Positions 1 through 7,772 of a stretch of DNA of 38,857 nucleotides are shown here, piece by piece. Within the stretch, counting starts at the first letter, position 1. The number at the start of each line of letters is the position of its first letter. The position numbers were made by a program, and so were the translations under genes. Source of the DNA: Lysobacteraceae bacterium (lineage in GTDB: Bacteria > Pseudomonadota > Gammaproteobacteria > Xanthomonadales > Xanthomonadaceae); assembly GCA_003241895.1 (NCBI GenBank), contig QBLY01000012.1, positions 1 to 38,857 on the forward strand, in the 5' to 3' direction. The notes under the pieces were generated by a model. The model had not been told where the DNA came from, did no database searches, and saw only the letters and a list, made by a program, of their open reading frames with translations.

Positions 1-96
1 GACTGTCTCATGAGGTGAGACTGCGGGACGGCACGGCGTCCCTCGGCCAAGGCTGCTTGCACTGTCCGCTTCGTGGCTGCGAGGATCCAAGGCATC

Positions 97-116
97 GACC
101 TGCCTCCCGGCAGGTC
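97..116 (+). promoter_or_regulatory. 8-bp stem-loop in the leader of the PLP lyase gene
   Basis: GACCTGCC (97-104) and GGCAGGTC (109-116) pair perfectly around a TCCC loop, 26 bases before the start codon at 143. A second perfect hairpin, GTCTCA (5-10) with TGAGAC (16-21), lies at the left edge. No T-run follows either one, so an intrinsic terminator is not indicated. I found no conserved glycine-riboswitch core. The role is unknown; a leader structure or an operator are both possible. Confidence 0.35.
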
Positions 117-142
117 CCGCCAAGCCGCACGGGGTAACACGC

Positions 143-1315
143 ATGGATCGTCGTCTTTTCCTGGCCGCCGGGGGGTTGGCCGCCGTGTCGCCCGCGCTGG
201 CGAACTCCACCGCCGTCGGCATCGCGCCGGCGGACGCGCCGGAACTCTCCCAGGCGGAACTCTTCAAACAAGTGAACTTCCATTCGGACGGCCTGGACCA
301 CACGCCGGCCGAGTACGCGCATCTGCTGCAGGCGATGGCGGCCGGCGGCACCCTGCAGGCCGACAACTATTCGCGGGGCGGTGCGGTGACCGCGCTCGAG
401 CAGGCGTTCGCGCGGGAGTTGGGCAAGGAAGCCGCGATGTTTGTGCCCACCGGCACGCTGGCCAACCACCTGGCGGTGCGCAAGCTCGCCGGCGCCGACC
501 GTCGCGTGCTGGTGCAGGCCGAGAGCCATCTTTACAACGACAGCGGCGACGGCGCGCAAACCCTGAGCGGACTGAACGTGGTGCCGCTGTCCCCGGGCGC
601 CACGTCCATCGCGCTCGACGACGCCAAGGCCTGGGTGGAACGTTCGGCGGGCGGACGCGTGCCGACCCAGGTGGGCGTGCTGTCCATCGAAAGCCCGGTG
701 CGGCGCAAGGACCACGCCTTCGTACCGTTCGCGCAGATGCAGGCGCTGTGCGCGTACGCGCGCGAACAGGGCATACGACTGCACCTGGACGGCGCGCGGC
801 TGTTCAGCCTGCCGCAGCATTCGGGGCATTCGGTGCGCGAGTACGCGGCGCTGTTCGACACGGTGTACGTGTCGGTGTGGAAACATTTCGACGGCGCATC
901 GGGCGCGATCCTGGCGGGTGACGCCAGCTTCATCGAAGGGCTTTACCACGTGCGCCGCCTGTTCGGCGGCGGGCTGCCGCACGCGTGGCCGGTGATGGCG
1001 CTGGCGGAAGCTTCGGTGGCGGGCTTCGAAGCCGGCTATGCGAAATCATGGCAGCTGGCCGAGCGATGGATGGCCCTGCTTGGCGAGGATGCCCGCTTCG
1101 ATTTCCGCCGGATCGAGCATGGCACCAGCCGTTTCTACCTGACGGTGAAGGGAGTCACCCCTGAAGCGATGGCGCAAGGCCTGCAGCCGCGCGGCATACT
1201 GATTGCGCACGGCCCGCCGGGCGTGGCCGAAATCCCGATGCAGGTGAACCTGTCCATCCTGCGCTCGACGCCGGAGCTGCTGGCGCGCAAGTTCATCGAT
1301 GCCGCCAACGGCTGA
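143..1315 (+). CDS. Threonine aldolase-family PLP lyase with a Tat-like signal
   Basis: Fold-type I pyridoxal-phosphate enzyme of the threonine aldolase / beta-eliminating lyase family (Thr to Gly plus acetaldehyde in typical members), 390 aa. Family marks are the N-terminal NFHSDG-like segment, the substrate-pocket motif LHLDGARLF near residue 213, and the Schiff-base lysine in SVWKHFDG near residue 248. Unusually, the protein starts with [13 protein letters not shown] followed by SPALA, which fits a twin-arginine signal and a signal-peptidase site, so export of the folded cofactor enzyme to the periplasm is likely. Cytoplasmic threonine aldolases lack this leader, so the true substrate may differ. 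The start at 143 is the only one giving the complete signal. The ribosome site is weak (GGGG about 10 bases upstream). The gene appears monocistronic. Confidence 0.85.
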   Translation: MDRRLFLAAGGLAAVSPALANSTAVGIAPADAPELSQAELFKQVNFHSDGLDHTPAEYAHLLQAMAAGGTLQADNYSRGGAVTALEQAFARELGKEAAMFVPTGTLANHLAVRKLAGADRRVLVQAESHLYNDSGDGAQTLSGLNVVPLSPGATSIALDDAKAWVERSAGGRVPTQVGVLSIESPVRRKDHAFVPFAQMQALCAYAREQGIRLHLDGARLFSLPQHSGHSVREYAALFDTVYVSVWKHFDGASGAILAGDASFIEGLYHVRRLFGGGLPHAWPVMALAEASVAGFEAGYAKSWQLAERWMALLGEDARFDFRRIEHGTSRFYLTVKGVTPEAMAQGLQPRGILIAHGPPGVAEIPMQVNLSILRSTPELLARKFIDAANG

Positions 1316-1505
1316 AGGGCTCCACCGCGTGACGCAGCTGGAAAGCAGCGCGGGACCGGCCGCGTCCCAGCCGGGCAGCAACAGCAGGACCAGCCAGCCG
1401 ATGCCGGCGATGGCGATGGTTTGGGCGGCTGCGGGCGCTCAGCCTGCCGTTCATGCGGCGCTGCCCATACTCGGTCCACTTCAACCCTCGATGAGATGCC
1501 ACGCC
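1316..1505. other. 190-bp intergenic region, no gene recognised
   Basis: No convincing gene, promoter or RNA is visible. The minus strand carries a short hydrophobic reading frame, but it has no start context and overlaps the 3' end of the PLP lyase gene, so it is not called. Confidence 0.4.
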
Positions 1506-2486
1506 ATGAGCCCTACCCTGCGTACGCAAGGCACGTTCTCGCCGCTGCCGCTGTTGCTGCTTTGCCTGCCTGCGTTCGCGCAGGAGTCCCCGCCCGCGGA
1601 GCCCGCGACGCAGGCTGCCAGCGAGGCGACGATGCCGGTGGATGAGGAGGCGAGCGTCCTTCGCGCCCAGGTGCTGCTTGATCGCGCTCACTTCTCGCCG
1701 GGCGAGATCGACGGCGTCAGCGGTTCCAACGTCGCCAAGGCGCTCGTGGGTTTCCAGCGCAGCCAAGGACTGGATGCAACCGGCGAACTGGACGCCGCCA
1801 CCTGGGCCGCGCTCGAGAAGAACGCCGTGCCCACGCTGGTGGACTACACGCTGCTGCCGGCCGACGTGGCGGGCCCGTTCACCGCGCTGCCGAGCGACAT
1901 GATCGAGAAATCCAAGCTGCCCGCGCTGGGTTTTGCTTCGGCCGCCGAAGCCATGGGCGAGCGCTTCCACGCCAGCCCCAAGCTGCTGCAGTCGCTCAAC
2001 CCCGGCAAGGCGCTGGACCGCGCCGGCGAAGTGATCCGCGTGCCCAACGTCGACGGCGCCGCCGAGCTGCCCAAGGCGGCCAAGGTGGTGGTGGACAAGT
2101 CCGAGCTGGTGGTGATGCTGCTCGACGCCGAAGGGACTGTGTACGCGCAGTTCCCGGCCTCGGCCGGCAGCAGCCGCGATCCGCTGCCGATCGGCGACTG
2201 GAAGATCAACGGTGTCGCCCGCGACCCGGTGTTCAATTACAACCCCAAGCTGTTCTGGGACGGCAACCCGGAGCACAGCAAGGCCACGCTGCAGCCGGGC
2301 CCGAACAACCCGGTGGGCGTGGCGTGGATCGACCTGTCCAAGCCGCACTACGGCATCCACGGTACGCCCGAGCCCTCGCGCATCGGCAAGACCGAATCGC
2401 ACGGCTGCATCCGCATGACCAACTGGAGCGTGATGCTGGTGGCGGCAGCGGTCGCGCCGGGCATGGTGGCGACGCTGCGCGAGTGA
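1506..2486 (+). CDS. L,D-transpeptidase with PG-binding and LysM-like domains
   Basis: Peptidoglycan L,D-transpeptidase (YkuD fold), 326 aa, which forms 3-3 cross-links or anchors proteins to peptidoglycan in the periplasm. From the start at 1506 there is a signal peptide (hydrophobic [11 protein letters not shown]). A PG_binding_1-like repeat follows (residues 50-105, with [24 protein letters not shown]-type spacing), then a LysM-like segment ending in [19 protein letters not shown]. The C-terminal YkuD domain has YGIHGT and the catalytic signature SHGCIRM, whose Cys is the nucleophile. An alternative in-frame ATG at 1491 adds five residues; the frame is also open further upstream, but with no signal. 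An M23 peptidase gene follows 25 bp downstream, so the pair probably forms a cell-wall remodelling unit. Confidence 0.9.
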   Translation: MSPTLRTQGTFSPLPLLLLCLPAFAQESPPAEPATQAASEATMPVDEEASVLRAQVLLDRAHFSPGEIDGVSGSNVAKALVGFQRSQGLDATGELDAATWAALEKNAVPTLVDYTLLPADVAGPFTALPSDMIEKSKLPALGFASAAEAMGERFHASPKLLQSLNPGKALDRAGEVIRVPNVDGAAELPKAAKVVVDKSELVVMLLDAEGTVYAQFPASAGSSRDPLPIGDWKINGVARDPVFNYNPKLFWDGNPEHSKATLQPGPNNPVGVAWIDLSKPHYGIHGTPEPSRIGKTESHGCIRMTNWSVMLVAAAVAPGMVATLRE

Positions 2487-2511
2487 GTCAGCGGACGCCG
2501 GGAGCCAGCGC

Positions 2512-3285
2512 ATGAATCGAGCGGCGATCTTCGTGGCCGGTGCTTTGTCGGGCGCGCTGGCGCTGGGCCTGGTGCTGGTGGGCTGGGACACGCAGGTGGC
2601 GGTGGCTCCTGCGCCCTCGCCCGCGGCCGTGGTGCAGCCAGTGCCGGCAGTTGCGACCCAGCCAGGATTGGCGGTTGAAGCTTCACCACCGGCGGACCTG
2701 CCGGCCCCGGTGGCGCGACGTGCTGGCCCCGAGACGCCGTCGCTGCCGCCGCCGGCGGTGGTGGCGGTGCCGCCCTCGCAGCCTGAGCTGGCCGAACTGC
2801 CGGTGGATGCGGCGGCGCCGCCGACCTCCGAAGCGCCGTTGCCCGCGCTGTCGCTCATCGTCCCGGTCGAAGGCATCGTCGCCGCGCAGCTGTCGGACAC
2901 CTTCACCGACGCGCGTGGCGAAGGCCGCGTGCACGACGCCATCGACATCATGGCGCCCACCGGCACGCCGGTGCTGGCCGTGGCCGGTGGCCGCATCGTC
3001 AAGCTGTTCAACAGCAAGCCCGGTGGATTGACGATCTACCAGTTCGACGCCACCGAAGCGGTGGCGTTCTACTACGCCCACCTCGACCGCTACGCCGACG
3101 GCGTGGCCGAAGGCCAGGCGGTGAAGCAGGGCGACCTGATCGGCTACGTCGGCTTCACCGGCAACGCCAGCCCCGACGGCCCGCACCTGCACTTCGCGAT
3201 CATGGTGCTGGGTCCGGAGAAGAACTGGTGGCAGGGTGCGGCGATCAATCCTTTCCCGTACCTGCGCGCCGCTCCGCCCCGCTGA
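2512..3285 (+). CDS. M23/LytM family metallopeptidase, membrane-anchored
   Basis: Peptidoglycan endopeptidase family M23 (LytM/lysostaphin-like), 257 aa. An N-terminal hydrophobic segment (residues 5-25) acts as a signal or membrane anchor. It is followed by a proline/alanine-rich linker of about 90 residues that could span the periplasm. The M23 domain is C-terminal: HDAIDIMAPTGTPV supplies the HxxxD zinc ligands and GPHLHFAI supplies the HxH pair, so the full metal site is present and the enzyme is probably active rather than an EnvC/NlpD-type activator. It has a GGGAG-like ribosome site before 2512 and follows the L,D-transpeptidase by 25 bp, consistent with co-transcription. Confidence 0.9.
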   Translation: MNRAAIFVAGALSGALALGLVLVGWDTQVAVAPAPSPAAVVQPVPAVATQPGLAVEASPPADLPAPVARRAGPETPSLPPPAVVAVPPSQPELAELPVDAAAPPTSEAPLPALSLIVPVEGIVAAQLSDTFTDARGEGRVHDAIDIMAPTGTPVLAVAGGRIVKLFNSKPGGLTIYQFDATEAVAFYYAHLDRYADGVAEGQAVKQGDLIGYVGFTGNASPDGPHLHFAIMVLGPEKNWWQGAAINPFPYLRAAPPR

Positions 3286-3388
3286 AGCTGGCGCTGCCGG
3301 AAAATCGCCCGCGCCACGACGCCGGCACGGGGCATGACGCATTTTTTACATTCCTCACTTCATGCTGAGGAGCCTGGACTGGTCAGGC

Positions 3389-3415
3389 GGCCCCCTGGGG
3401 CCCAGCCCATTTTTT
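3389..3415 (+). terminator. Terminator-like hairpin plus T-run ahead of the M17 gene
   Basis: GGCCCC (3389-3394) and GGGGCC (3397-3402) form a GC stem, and a T-run (3410-3415) follows after seven bases. It lies after the M23 gene and only about 14 bases before the GTG start of the M17 aminopeptidase gene. It could terminate the upstream operon or attenuate the downstream gene. The gap between stem and T-run is longer than ideal. Confidence 0.4.
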
Positions 3416-3428
3416 CCCTGGAGGTTAC

Positions 3429-4994
3429 GTGTACCGACTTGCTTCGCTCTTGGCCGTGTTCGCGGCCCTGTCCCTGGCCGCGCCCGTAGCGGCGCAGCGC
3501 ACGCTCGACTTCGCTCCCTACGCTGTGCCGGCCGAAGGCGCCGTCGCTGTGACCGTGCGCCAAGGTGCACCGCTGGAGGGCGCTTTCGCAGAGGTTGACC
3601 GCGCCAGCGGCGGCGCGCTCCAGCGCGCGGTGGCGGCGGCGGGCTTCGTCGGCGACCGCGGCGTGGTGCTGAACTTGCCGGGCGTGGGCCCTTACCACCA
3701 AGTGCTGCTGGTGGGCGTGGGCAACGATGCGCCCAGCACGCGCCTGCTCGAAGACGTCGGCGGCCTGGTGGGGCAGTGGGGTCTGCTGAGCGCAGTGCCG
3801 CGCATCGAACTGCTGTGGCCCGACGCCAGCCAGCCGGCGGCAGGCGCACACCTCGCCCTGGGCGCCTCGCTGGGGCAGTACGCCTTCCGCACGTACCGCA
3901 CGCCCCGGCCGGACGCGCCGGTGCTGGGGAAGGGTGAGCTGGTGTTGCGCGTCGCCGATGCCGAAGGTTCGCGTCGCGCCTGGAACGACGACTGGAGCGC
4001 GGTGGCCGAGGGCGTGCGCTTCTCGCGCGACCTGGTCACCGAACCGGCCAACACCATCCACCCCGAGTCCTTCGTCGAGCGCACCCGCGCCGCGTTCGCC
4101 GGTGTGCCGAACGTGAGCATCGAGGTGCTGGACGTGCCGGCGATGCAGAAGCTGGGCATGGAGTCGCTGCTGGCCGTCGGCCAGGGCAGCGAGCGCCCGC
4201 CGCGCCTGCTCGTGGTGCGCTACCGCGGCGGCCCCCGCGACCAGGCGCCGCTCGCATTCGTCGGCAAGGGCATCACTTTCGATACCGGCGGCATATCGCT
4301 CAAGAATCCCGAGAACATGTGGCGCATGAAGTACGACATGACCGGCGCGGCGTCGGTCACCGGCACCGTGCTGGCCTTGGCCAAGCGCGGCGCGAAGGTG
4401 AACGCGATCGCCGTGGCGGCCCTGGCCGAGAACATGCCCTCGGGAACCGCCGTCCGGCCCGGCGATGTGATCCGCACCATGAGCGGCAAGACCTACGAGG
4501 TGATCAACACCGACGCCGAGGGCCGCATGGCGCTGGTGGACGCGATCTGGTTCGTGCAGGAACGCGACCGCCCGCGCGTCCTGGTGGACGTGGCCACGCT
4601 CACCGGTTCGCAGGTGACGGCGCTGGGCGACGAGTACGCGGGCCTGTTCAGTCGTGACGAGGCGCTGGCCGCCGACCTGCTGGCCGCGGGTGCCGCCTCG
4701 GGCGAAGAAGTCTGGCGCCTGCCGCTGCACCCGAGCTATGCCAAGGACCTGGAGTCGCCGATCGCCGACCTGCGCAATGTCGGCAGCACCGGTGGTGCCG
4801 GCGCCAGCATCGGCGCCTTCTTCATCGGCGCCTGGGTGCAGGAAGGCGTGGCCTGGGCGCACCTGGACGTCGCCTCGATGGCCTGGCGCGACGCGCCGGT
4901 GTTGCCGACGGTGCCGCTGGGCGCGACCGGCTACGGCGTGCGTCTGCTCGACCGCTACGTGCGCGACCACGTCGAGGGCGCCGCGGCGGAGTGA
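3429..4994 (+). CDS. Secreted leucyl aminopeptidase, family M17
   Basis: Zinc/manganese leucyl aminopeptidase, 521 aa, which removes N-terminal residues from peptides. The C-terminal catalytic domain shows the M17 hallmarks: VGKGITFDTGG (metal-binding Lys and Asp), YDMTGAA, and the signature NTDAEGRMAL (metal Asp/Glu and catalytic Arg). The N-terminus, MYRLASLLAVFAALSLAAPVAAQ, is a classical signal peptide, so this paralogue is periplasmic or secreted, unlike cytoplasmic PepA. The start is GTG at 3429, chosen because it completes the signal peptide and is preceded by GGAGG (3420-3424). The long leader upstream holds a terminator-like hairpin. Confidence 0.92.
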   Translation: MYRLASLLAVFAALSLAAPVAAQRTLDFAPYAVPAEGAVAVTVRQGAPLEGAFAEVDRASGGALQRAVAAAGFVGDRGVVLNLPGVGPYHQVLLVGVGNDAPSTRLLEDVGGLVGQWGLLSAVPRIELLWPDASQPAAGAHLALGASLGQYAFRTYRTPRPDAPVLGKGELVLRVADAEGSRRAWNDDWSAVAEGVRFSRDLVTEPANTIHPESFVERTRAAFAGVPNVSIEVLDVPAMQKLGMESLLAVGQGSERPPRLLVVRYRGGPRDQAPLAFVGKGITFDTGGISLKNPENMWRMKYDMTGAASVTGTVLALAKRGAKVNAIAVAALAENMPSGTAVRPGDVIRTMSGKTYEVINTDAEGRMALVDAIWFVQERDRPRVLVDVATLTGSQVTALGDEYAGLFSRDEALAADLLAAGAASGEEVWRLPLHPSYAKDLESPIADLRNVGSTGGAGASIGAFFIGAWVQEGVAWAHLDVASMAWRDAPVLPTVPLGATGYGVRLLDRYVRDHVEGAAAE

Positions 4995-5039
4995 CCCGCT
5001 GCCCGGGCTCACCTTCTGAGACAGCCAAGTGCTTGAATC

Positions 5040-5088
5040 GCCGGGCGCTTCCGAAAGGGGGTGACTTTCGCCCGGCAAGGTGTATAAA
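5040..5088 (+). promoter_or_regulatory. lexA promoter with overlapping palindromic operator candidate
   Basis: A -35-like GTGACT (5061-5066) is followed by a 16-bp spacer and a -10 TATAAA (5083-5088), so transcription would start at or just before the ATG at 5098. A perfect inverted repeat, CGAAAG (5052-5057) N7 CTTTCG (5065-5070), brackets the -35. An outer pair, GCCGGGCG (5040-5047) and CGCCCGGC (5069-5076), surrounds it. An autoregulatory LexA site is expected here. The sequence is not the E. coli SOS box (CTGT-N8-ACAG). Confidence 0.55.
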
Positions 5089-5097
5089 TATCCACCC

Positions 5098-5721
5098 ATG
5101 AGCACCGACCTCACTTCCCGCCAGCAGGCCGTTTACGACTTCATCGCCGAGCGCCTGCGCAGCGAGGGGTCGCCGTCGGTGGCCGAGATCGCCCGCGCCT
5201 TCGGCATCCACGACAGCGCGGCGCACAAGCACGTGCGCATGCTCGAGTCCAAGGGCGTGATCGAACTGCGGCCCGGGCGCGCGCGCGGCATCCGGCTGCC
5301 GGCGTCGGCGTCGGCCAGAAAGGCCGCGCGCCGCGACGAGATGCTGTCGCTGCCCATCCTGGGCCGGGTGGCCGCCGGTGCGCCCATCGGTGCGGCGGCC
5401 GGGCACGACGGCCAGATGCTGTTCGACCGCGCGGCGTTTTTCCCGCAGCCCGACTACCTGCTGCGGGTGAAGGGCGACTCGATGCGCGACGACGGCATCC
5501 TCGACGGCGACCTGATCGCCGTGCACCGCAGCGACGTGGCCGAGGACGGCCAGATCGTGGTGGCGCGCATTGATGGCGAGATCACCGTCAAGCGGCTCAA
5601 GCGCCGTCGCGACCGCATCGTGCTGATGCCGCGCAACCCCGACTACGCGCCCATCGAAGTGCCGGCCGACGCCGACTTCGCCATCGAAGGCCTGTACTGC
5701 GGCCTGGTGCGACGGGGCTAG
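5098..5721 (+). CDS. lexA: LexA SOS repressor, first gene of the imu cassette
   Basis: Transcriptional repressor of the DNA-damage response, 207 aa, which self-cleaves when RecA filaments form. The N-terminal winged helix (residues 1-68) is followed by the S24 peptidase domain. The cleavage bond is Ala93-Gly94 in GRVAAGAPIG, with catalytic Ser128 (KGDSMRDDG) and Lys165 (EITVKRL). Start 5098 (MSTDLTSRQQ) is preferred over an in-frame GTG at 5080, which would begin inside the -10 region. The recognition helix region (HDSAAHKHVRML) differs from E. coli LexA, which fits the distinct non-E. coli operators reported for cassette-associated LexA proteins. It is followed by imuA after 2 bp, so it controls its own operon. 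Other LexA copies may exist elsewhere in the genome. Confidence 0.93.
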   Translation: MSTDLTSRQQAVYDFIAERLRSEGSPSVAEIARAFGIHDSAAHKHVRMLESKGVIELRPGRARGIRLPASASARKAARRDEMLSLPILGRVAAGAPIGAAAGHDGQMLFDRAAFFPQPDYLLRVKGDSMRDDGILDGDLIAVHRSDVAEDGQIVVARIDGEITVKRLKRRRDRIVLMPRNPDYAPIEVPADADFAIEGLYCGLVRRG

Positions 5722-5723
5722 GC

Positions 5724-6338
5724 ATGGGCGCGCTGGTTTCCCTCGACACGCTGCTGGCCGACCGCCGGCTCTGGCGCGGCCAGCCGACGGCGCGGCCCGC
5801 CAGCAACGAGCCCAGCGGCCATGCTGCGCTCGACGCCGCGCTGCCCAGCGGCGGCTGGCCCGAGGCCGCGCTGGTGGAAGTGCTGCTGCCGGCCGACGGC
5901 CTGGGCGAACTGCGCCTGGTGCTGCCCACGCTGGCGCGGCATACCCGGGCCGGGCGCGACATCGCGCTGGTGGCGCCGCCCTACGTGCCGCACCCGCACG
6001 CCTGGCTGGCGGCGGGGGTGGCGTTCGAGCGCGTGCACCTGGTGGCGGCCGATCCGCGCCAGGCGCTGTGGGCCACCGAACAGTGCCTGCGCGCGGGCTG
6101 CCTGTCGGCGGTGCTGTGCTGGCCGCACCAGGCCGACGACCGCGCGCTGCGCCGGCTGCAGGTGGCGGCCGAAAGCGGGCAGTCGCTGGTGTTCGCCTTC
6201 CGCGACGCGCGCGCGGCGGCCAACGCGTCGCCTGCGGCGCTGCGGCTGCAGGTCGAACGCGACCAGCTGCGCGTGCTCAAGTGCCGCGGCGGCCTGGCGC
6301 CGACCGCGCCCGTGCCGTTCCCCGCGCCCCTGCATTGA
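5724..6338 (+). CDS. imuA: ImuA, translesion synthesis accessory protein
   Basis: RecA/SulA-like accessory protein of the ImuA-ImuB-DnaE2 mutasome, 204 aa. The start is two bases after the lexA stop. A region around residues 30-60 (HAALDAALPSGGWPEAALVEVLLP) matches the start of the ImuA fold, where RecA relatives carry a Walker A loop. Here the loop lacks the GxxxxGKT signature, so ATP binding is not evident. Related proteins are thought to support damage-induced mutagenesis with ImuB and DnaE2. The identification rests on weak family similarity plus a very strong gene order (lexA-imuA-imuB-dnaE2). Confidence 0.88.
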   Translation: MGALVSLDTLLADRRLWRGQPTARPASNEPSGHAALDAALPSGGWPEAALVEVLLPADGLGELRLVLPTLARHTRAGRDIALVAPPYVPHPHAWLAAGVAFERVHLVAADPRQALWATEQCLRAGCLSAVLCWPHQADDRALRRLQVAAESGQSLVFAFRDARAAANASPAALRLQVERDQLRVLKCRGGLAPTAPVPFPAPLH

Positions 6339-6350
6339 TGCGGCGCGACG

Positions 6351-7772
6351 ATGCTTTGGGCCTGCGTATTGCTGCCGCACCTGGCGCTGGACACCGTCCT
6401 TCGCCGCCACCCCGATCCTGATCGGCCGCTGGCCCTGGTCACGGGGCCTTTGCAGCGGCGGACGCTGTCGGCGGTGAACGAAGCCGCCGCGGCGTGCGGA
6501 CTGCACCGCGGCCAGTCCATCGCCGCAGCCGAGGCGCTGTGCAGCGACCTGCAGGCGGTGGACGACGACCCGGCGCGCCGGGCCCGGGCGCGCGATTTCC
6601 TGGCGGCGTGGGCGTATCGCTACAGCTCGCAGGTCAGCACCGATTTCCCGGGGGCGCTGCTGCTGGAAGTGCAGGGCAGCCTGGGCCTGTTCGGGCCGTG
6701 GCCGGCGTTCGAGGCGCGGCTGCGCGACGACCTGGCCGCGCTGGGCTTTCGCCACCGCATCGCGCTGGCGCCCAATGCCGCCGCCGCCGCCGTGTTGGCC
6801 GGCTGCCACGACGGCCTGGCCGTCACCACGCCCGACGTGCTGCGCAGCGCGCTGTCGCAGGTGCCGGTGGCGCGCGCGCGTTTGCCCGGCGGCGCAGCGC
6901 CGGCGCTTGAGCGCATGGCCATCCGCACGCTGGGGCAGGTGCTGGCGCTGCCGCGCGCTTCGCTGGGGCAGCGCTTCGGCGCCGACGTGCTGGCGCACCT
7001 GGACCGCCTGCTGGGCCAGGCGCATGAAACGCTTTCGCTGTACCAGCCGCCGGATTTTTTCGACGCCAAGATCGAACTCAACTACGACGTCGAGAGTTCG
7101 CAGGCGCTGCTGTTCCCGCTGCGCCGGCTCACGGCCGACCTGGCGGCGTATCTCGCGGGTCGCGACGGCGGCGTGTCGCGCTTCGTGCTGCGCCTGGGCC
7201 ACGAAGGCCGCGACGACACCGAGGTGGCCGTGGGCCTGCTGGCGCCCGAGCGCCAGCCGGCGATGCTGTTCGAACTCGCGCGCGGCCGGCTGGAACGCGT
7301 GCCCGTGCCGGCGCCGGTGCGCACGCTGCGGCTGCTGGCGCGCGAACTGCCGCCGTTCGTGCCGGCCGCGCGCGAACTGTTCGAAGCCCGGCCGCAGCAG
7401 TCGGTGGACTGGCCGGCGCTGCGTGAACGCCTGCGCGCGCGCTTGGGCAACGACGCTGTGTACGGCTTGGCGCCGGTGGCCGACCACCGTCCCGAGCGCT
7501 GCTTCAAGCGCACCCAGGGCGTGGCCGAACCGCCGCCGCCCTCGGGCTTCGACGCACCGCGCCCAACCTGGTTGCTGGCACGTCCGATTCCGCTGCGCGG
7601 CCCGGCGCCGCGCGTGCTGTCCGGCCCCGAGCGCATCGAAACCGGCTGGTGGGACGGCGGCGACGTGCAGCGCGACTACTACGTGCTCGAAACCACCCAG
7701 GGCCAGCGCGCCTGGGCCTTCTGCGCCCCCGGCGAGACCGGCAGCTTCATGCTGCACGGCTGGTTCGCATGA
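6351..7772 (+). CDS. imuB: ImuB, catalytically dead Y-family polymerase relative
   Basis: Y-family DNA polymerase homologue, 473 aa, that acts as an adaptor between the beta clamp and DnaE2. The fold resembles DinB/UmuC, but both acidic motifs are lost: the first beta strand reads [13 protein letters not shown] with no DxDxFFA, and the SxDE motif is replaced by [13 protein letters not shown]. It should therefore not polymerise by itself, as known for ImuB. The helix-hairpin-helix and little-finger regions follow (residues 180-340). I see no obvious QLPLW-type clamp motif near the C-terminus, so clamp binding may use a divergent peptide. The stop overlaps the dnaE2 start (ATGA), implying translational coupling. 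Confidence 0.92.
   Translation: MLWACVLLPHLALDTVLRRHPDPDRPLALVTGPLQRRTLSAVNEAAAACGLHRGQSIAAAEALCSDLQAVDDDPARRARARDFLAAWAYRYSSQVSTDFPGALLLEVQGSLGLFGPWPAFEARLRDDLAALGFRHRIALAPNAAAAAVLAGCHDGLAVTTPDVLRSALSQVPVARARLPGGAAPALERMAIRTLGQVLALPRASLGQRFGADVLAHLDRLLGQAHETLSLYQPPDFFDAKIELNYDVESSQALLFPLRRLTADLAAYLAGRDGGVSRFVLRLGHEGRDDTEVAVGLLAPERQPAMLFELARGRLERVPVPAPVRTLRLLARELPPFVPAARELFEARPQQSVDWPALRERLRARLGNDAVYGLAPVADHRPERCFKRTQGVAEPPPPSGFDAPRPTWLLARPIPLRGPAPRVLSGPERIETGWWDGGDVQRDYYVLETTQGQRAWAFCAPGETGSFMLHGWFA

Noticed and set aside
1-142. Glycine riboswitch ahead of the threonine aldolase-like gene
   Set aside because: Function made it tempting, but none of the conserved aptamer core sequences could be found.
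8-982. Long minus-strand open frame over the PLP lyase gene
   Set aside because: It is antisense to a clear PLP enzyme, has an Arg/His/Gln-rich composition typical of antisense frames in GC-rich DNA, and matches no family.
1046-1381. Short hydrophobic minus-strand frame near the L,D-transpeptidase leader
   Set aside because: It overlaps the PLP lyase 3' end, has no ribosome site and no family features.
5718-7757. 679-codon minus-strand frame opposite imuA and imuB
   Set aside because: Composition is the Arg/Gln/His-rich pattern of a GC-rich shadow; the plus strand carries recognisable ImuA and ImuB.
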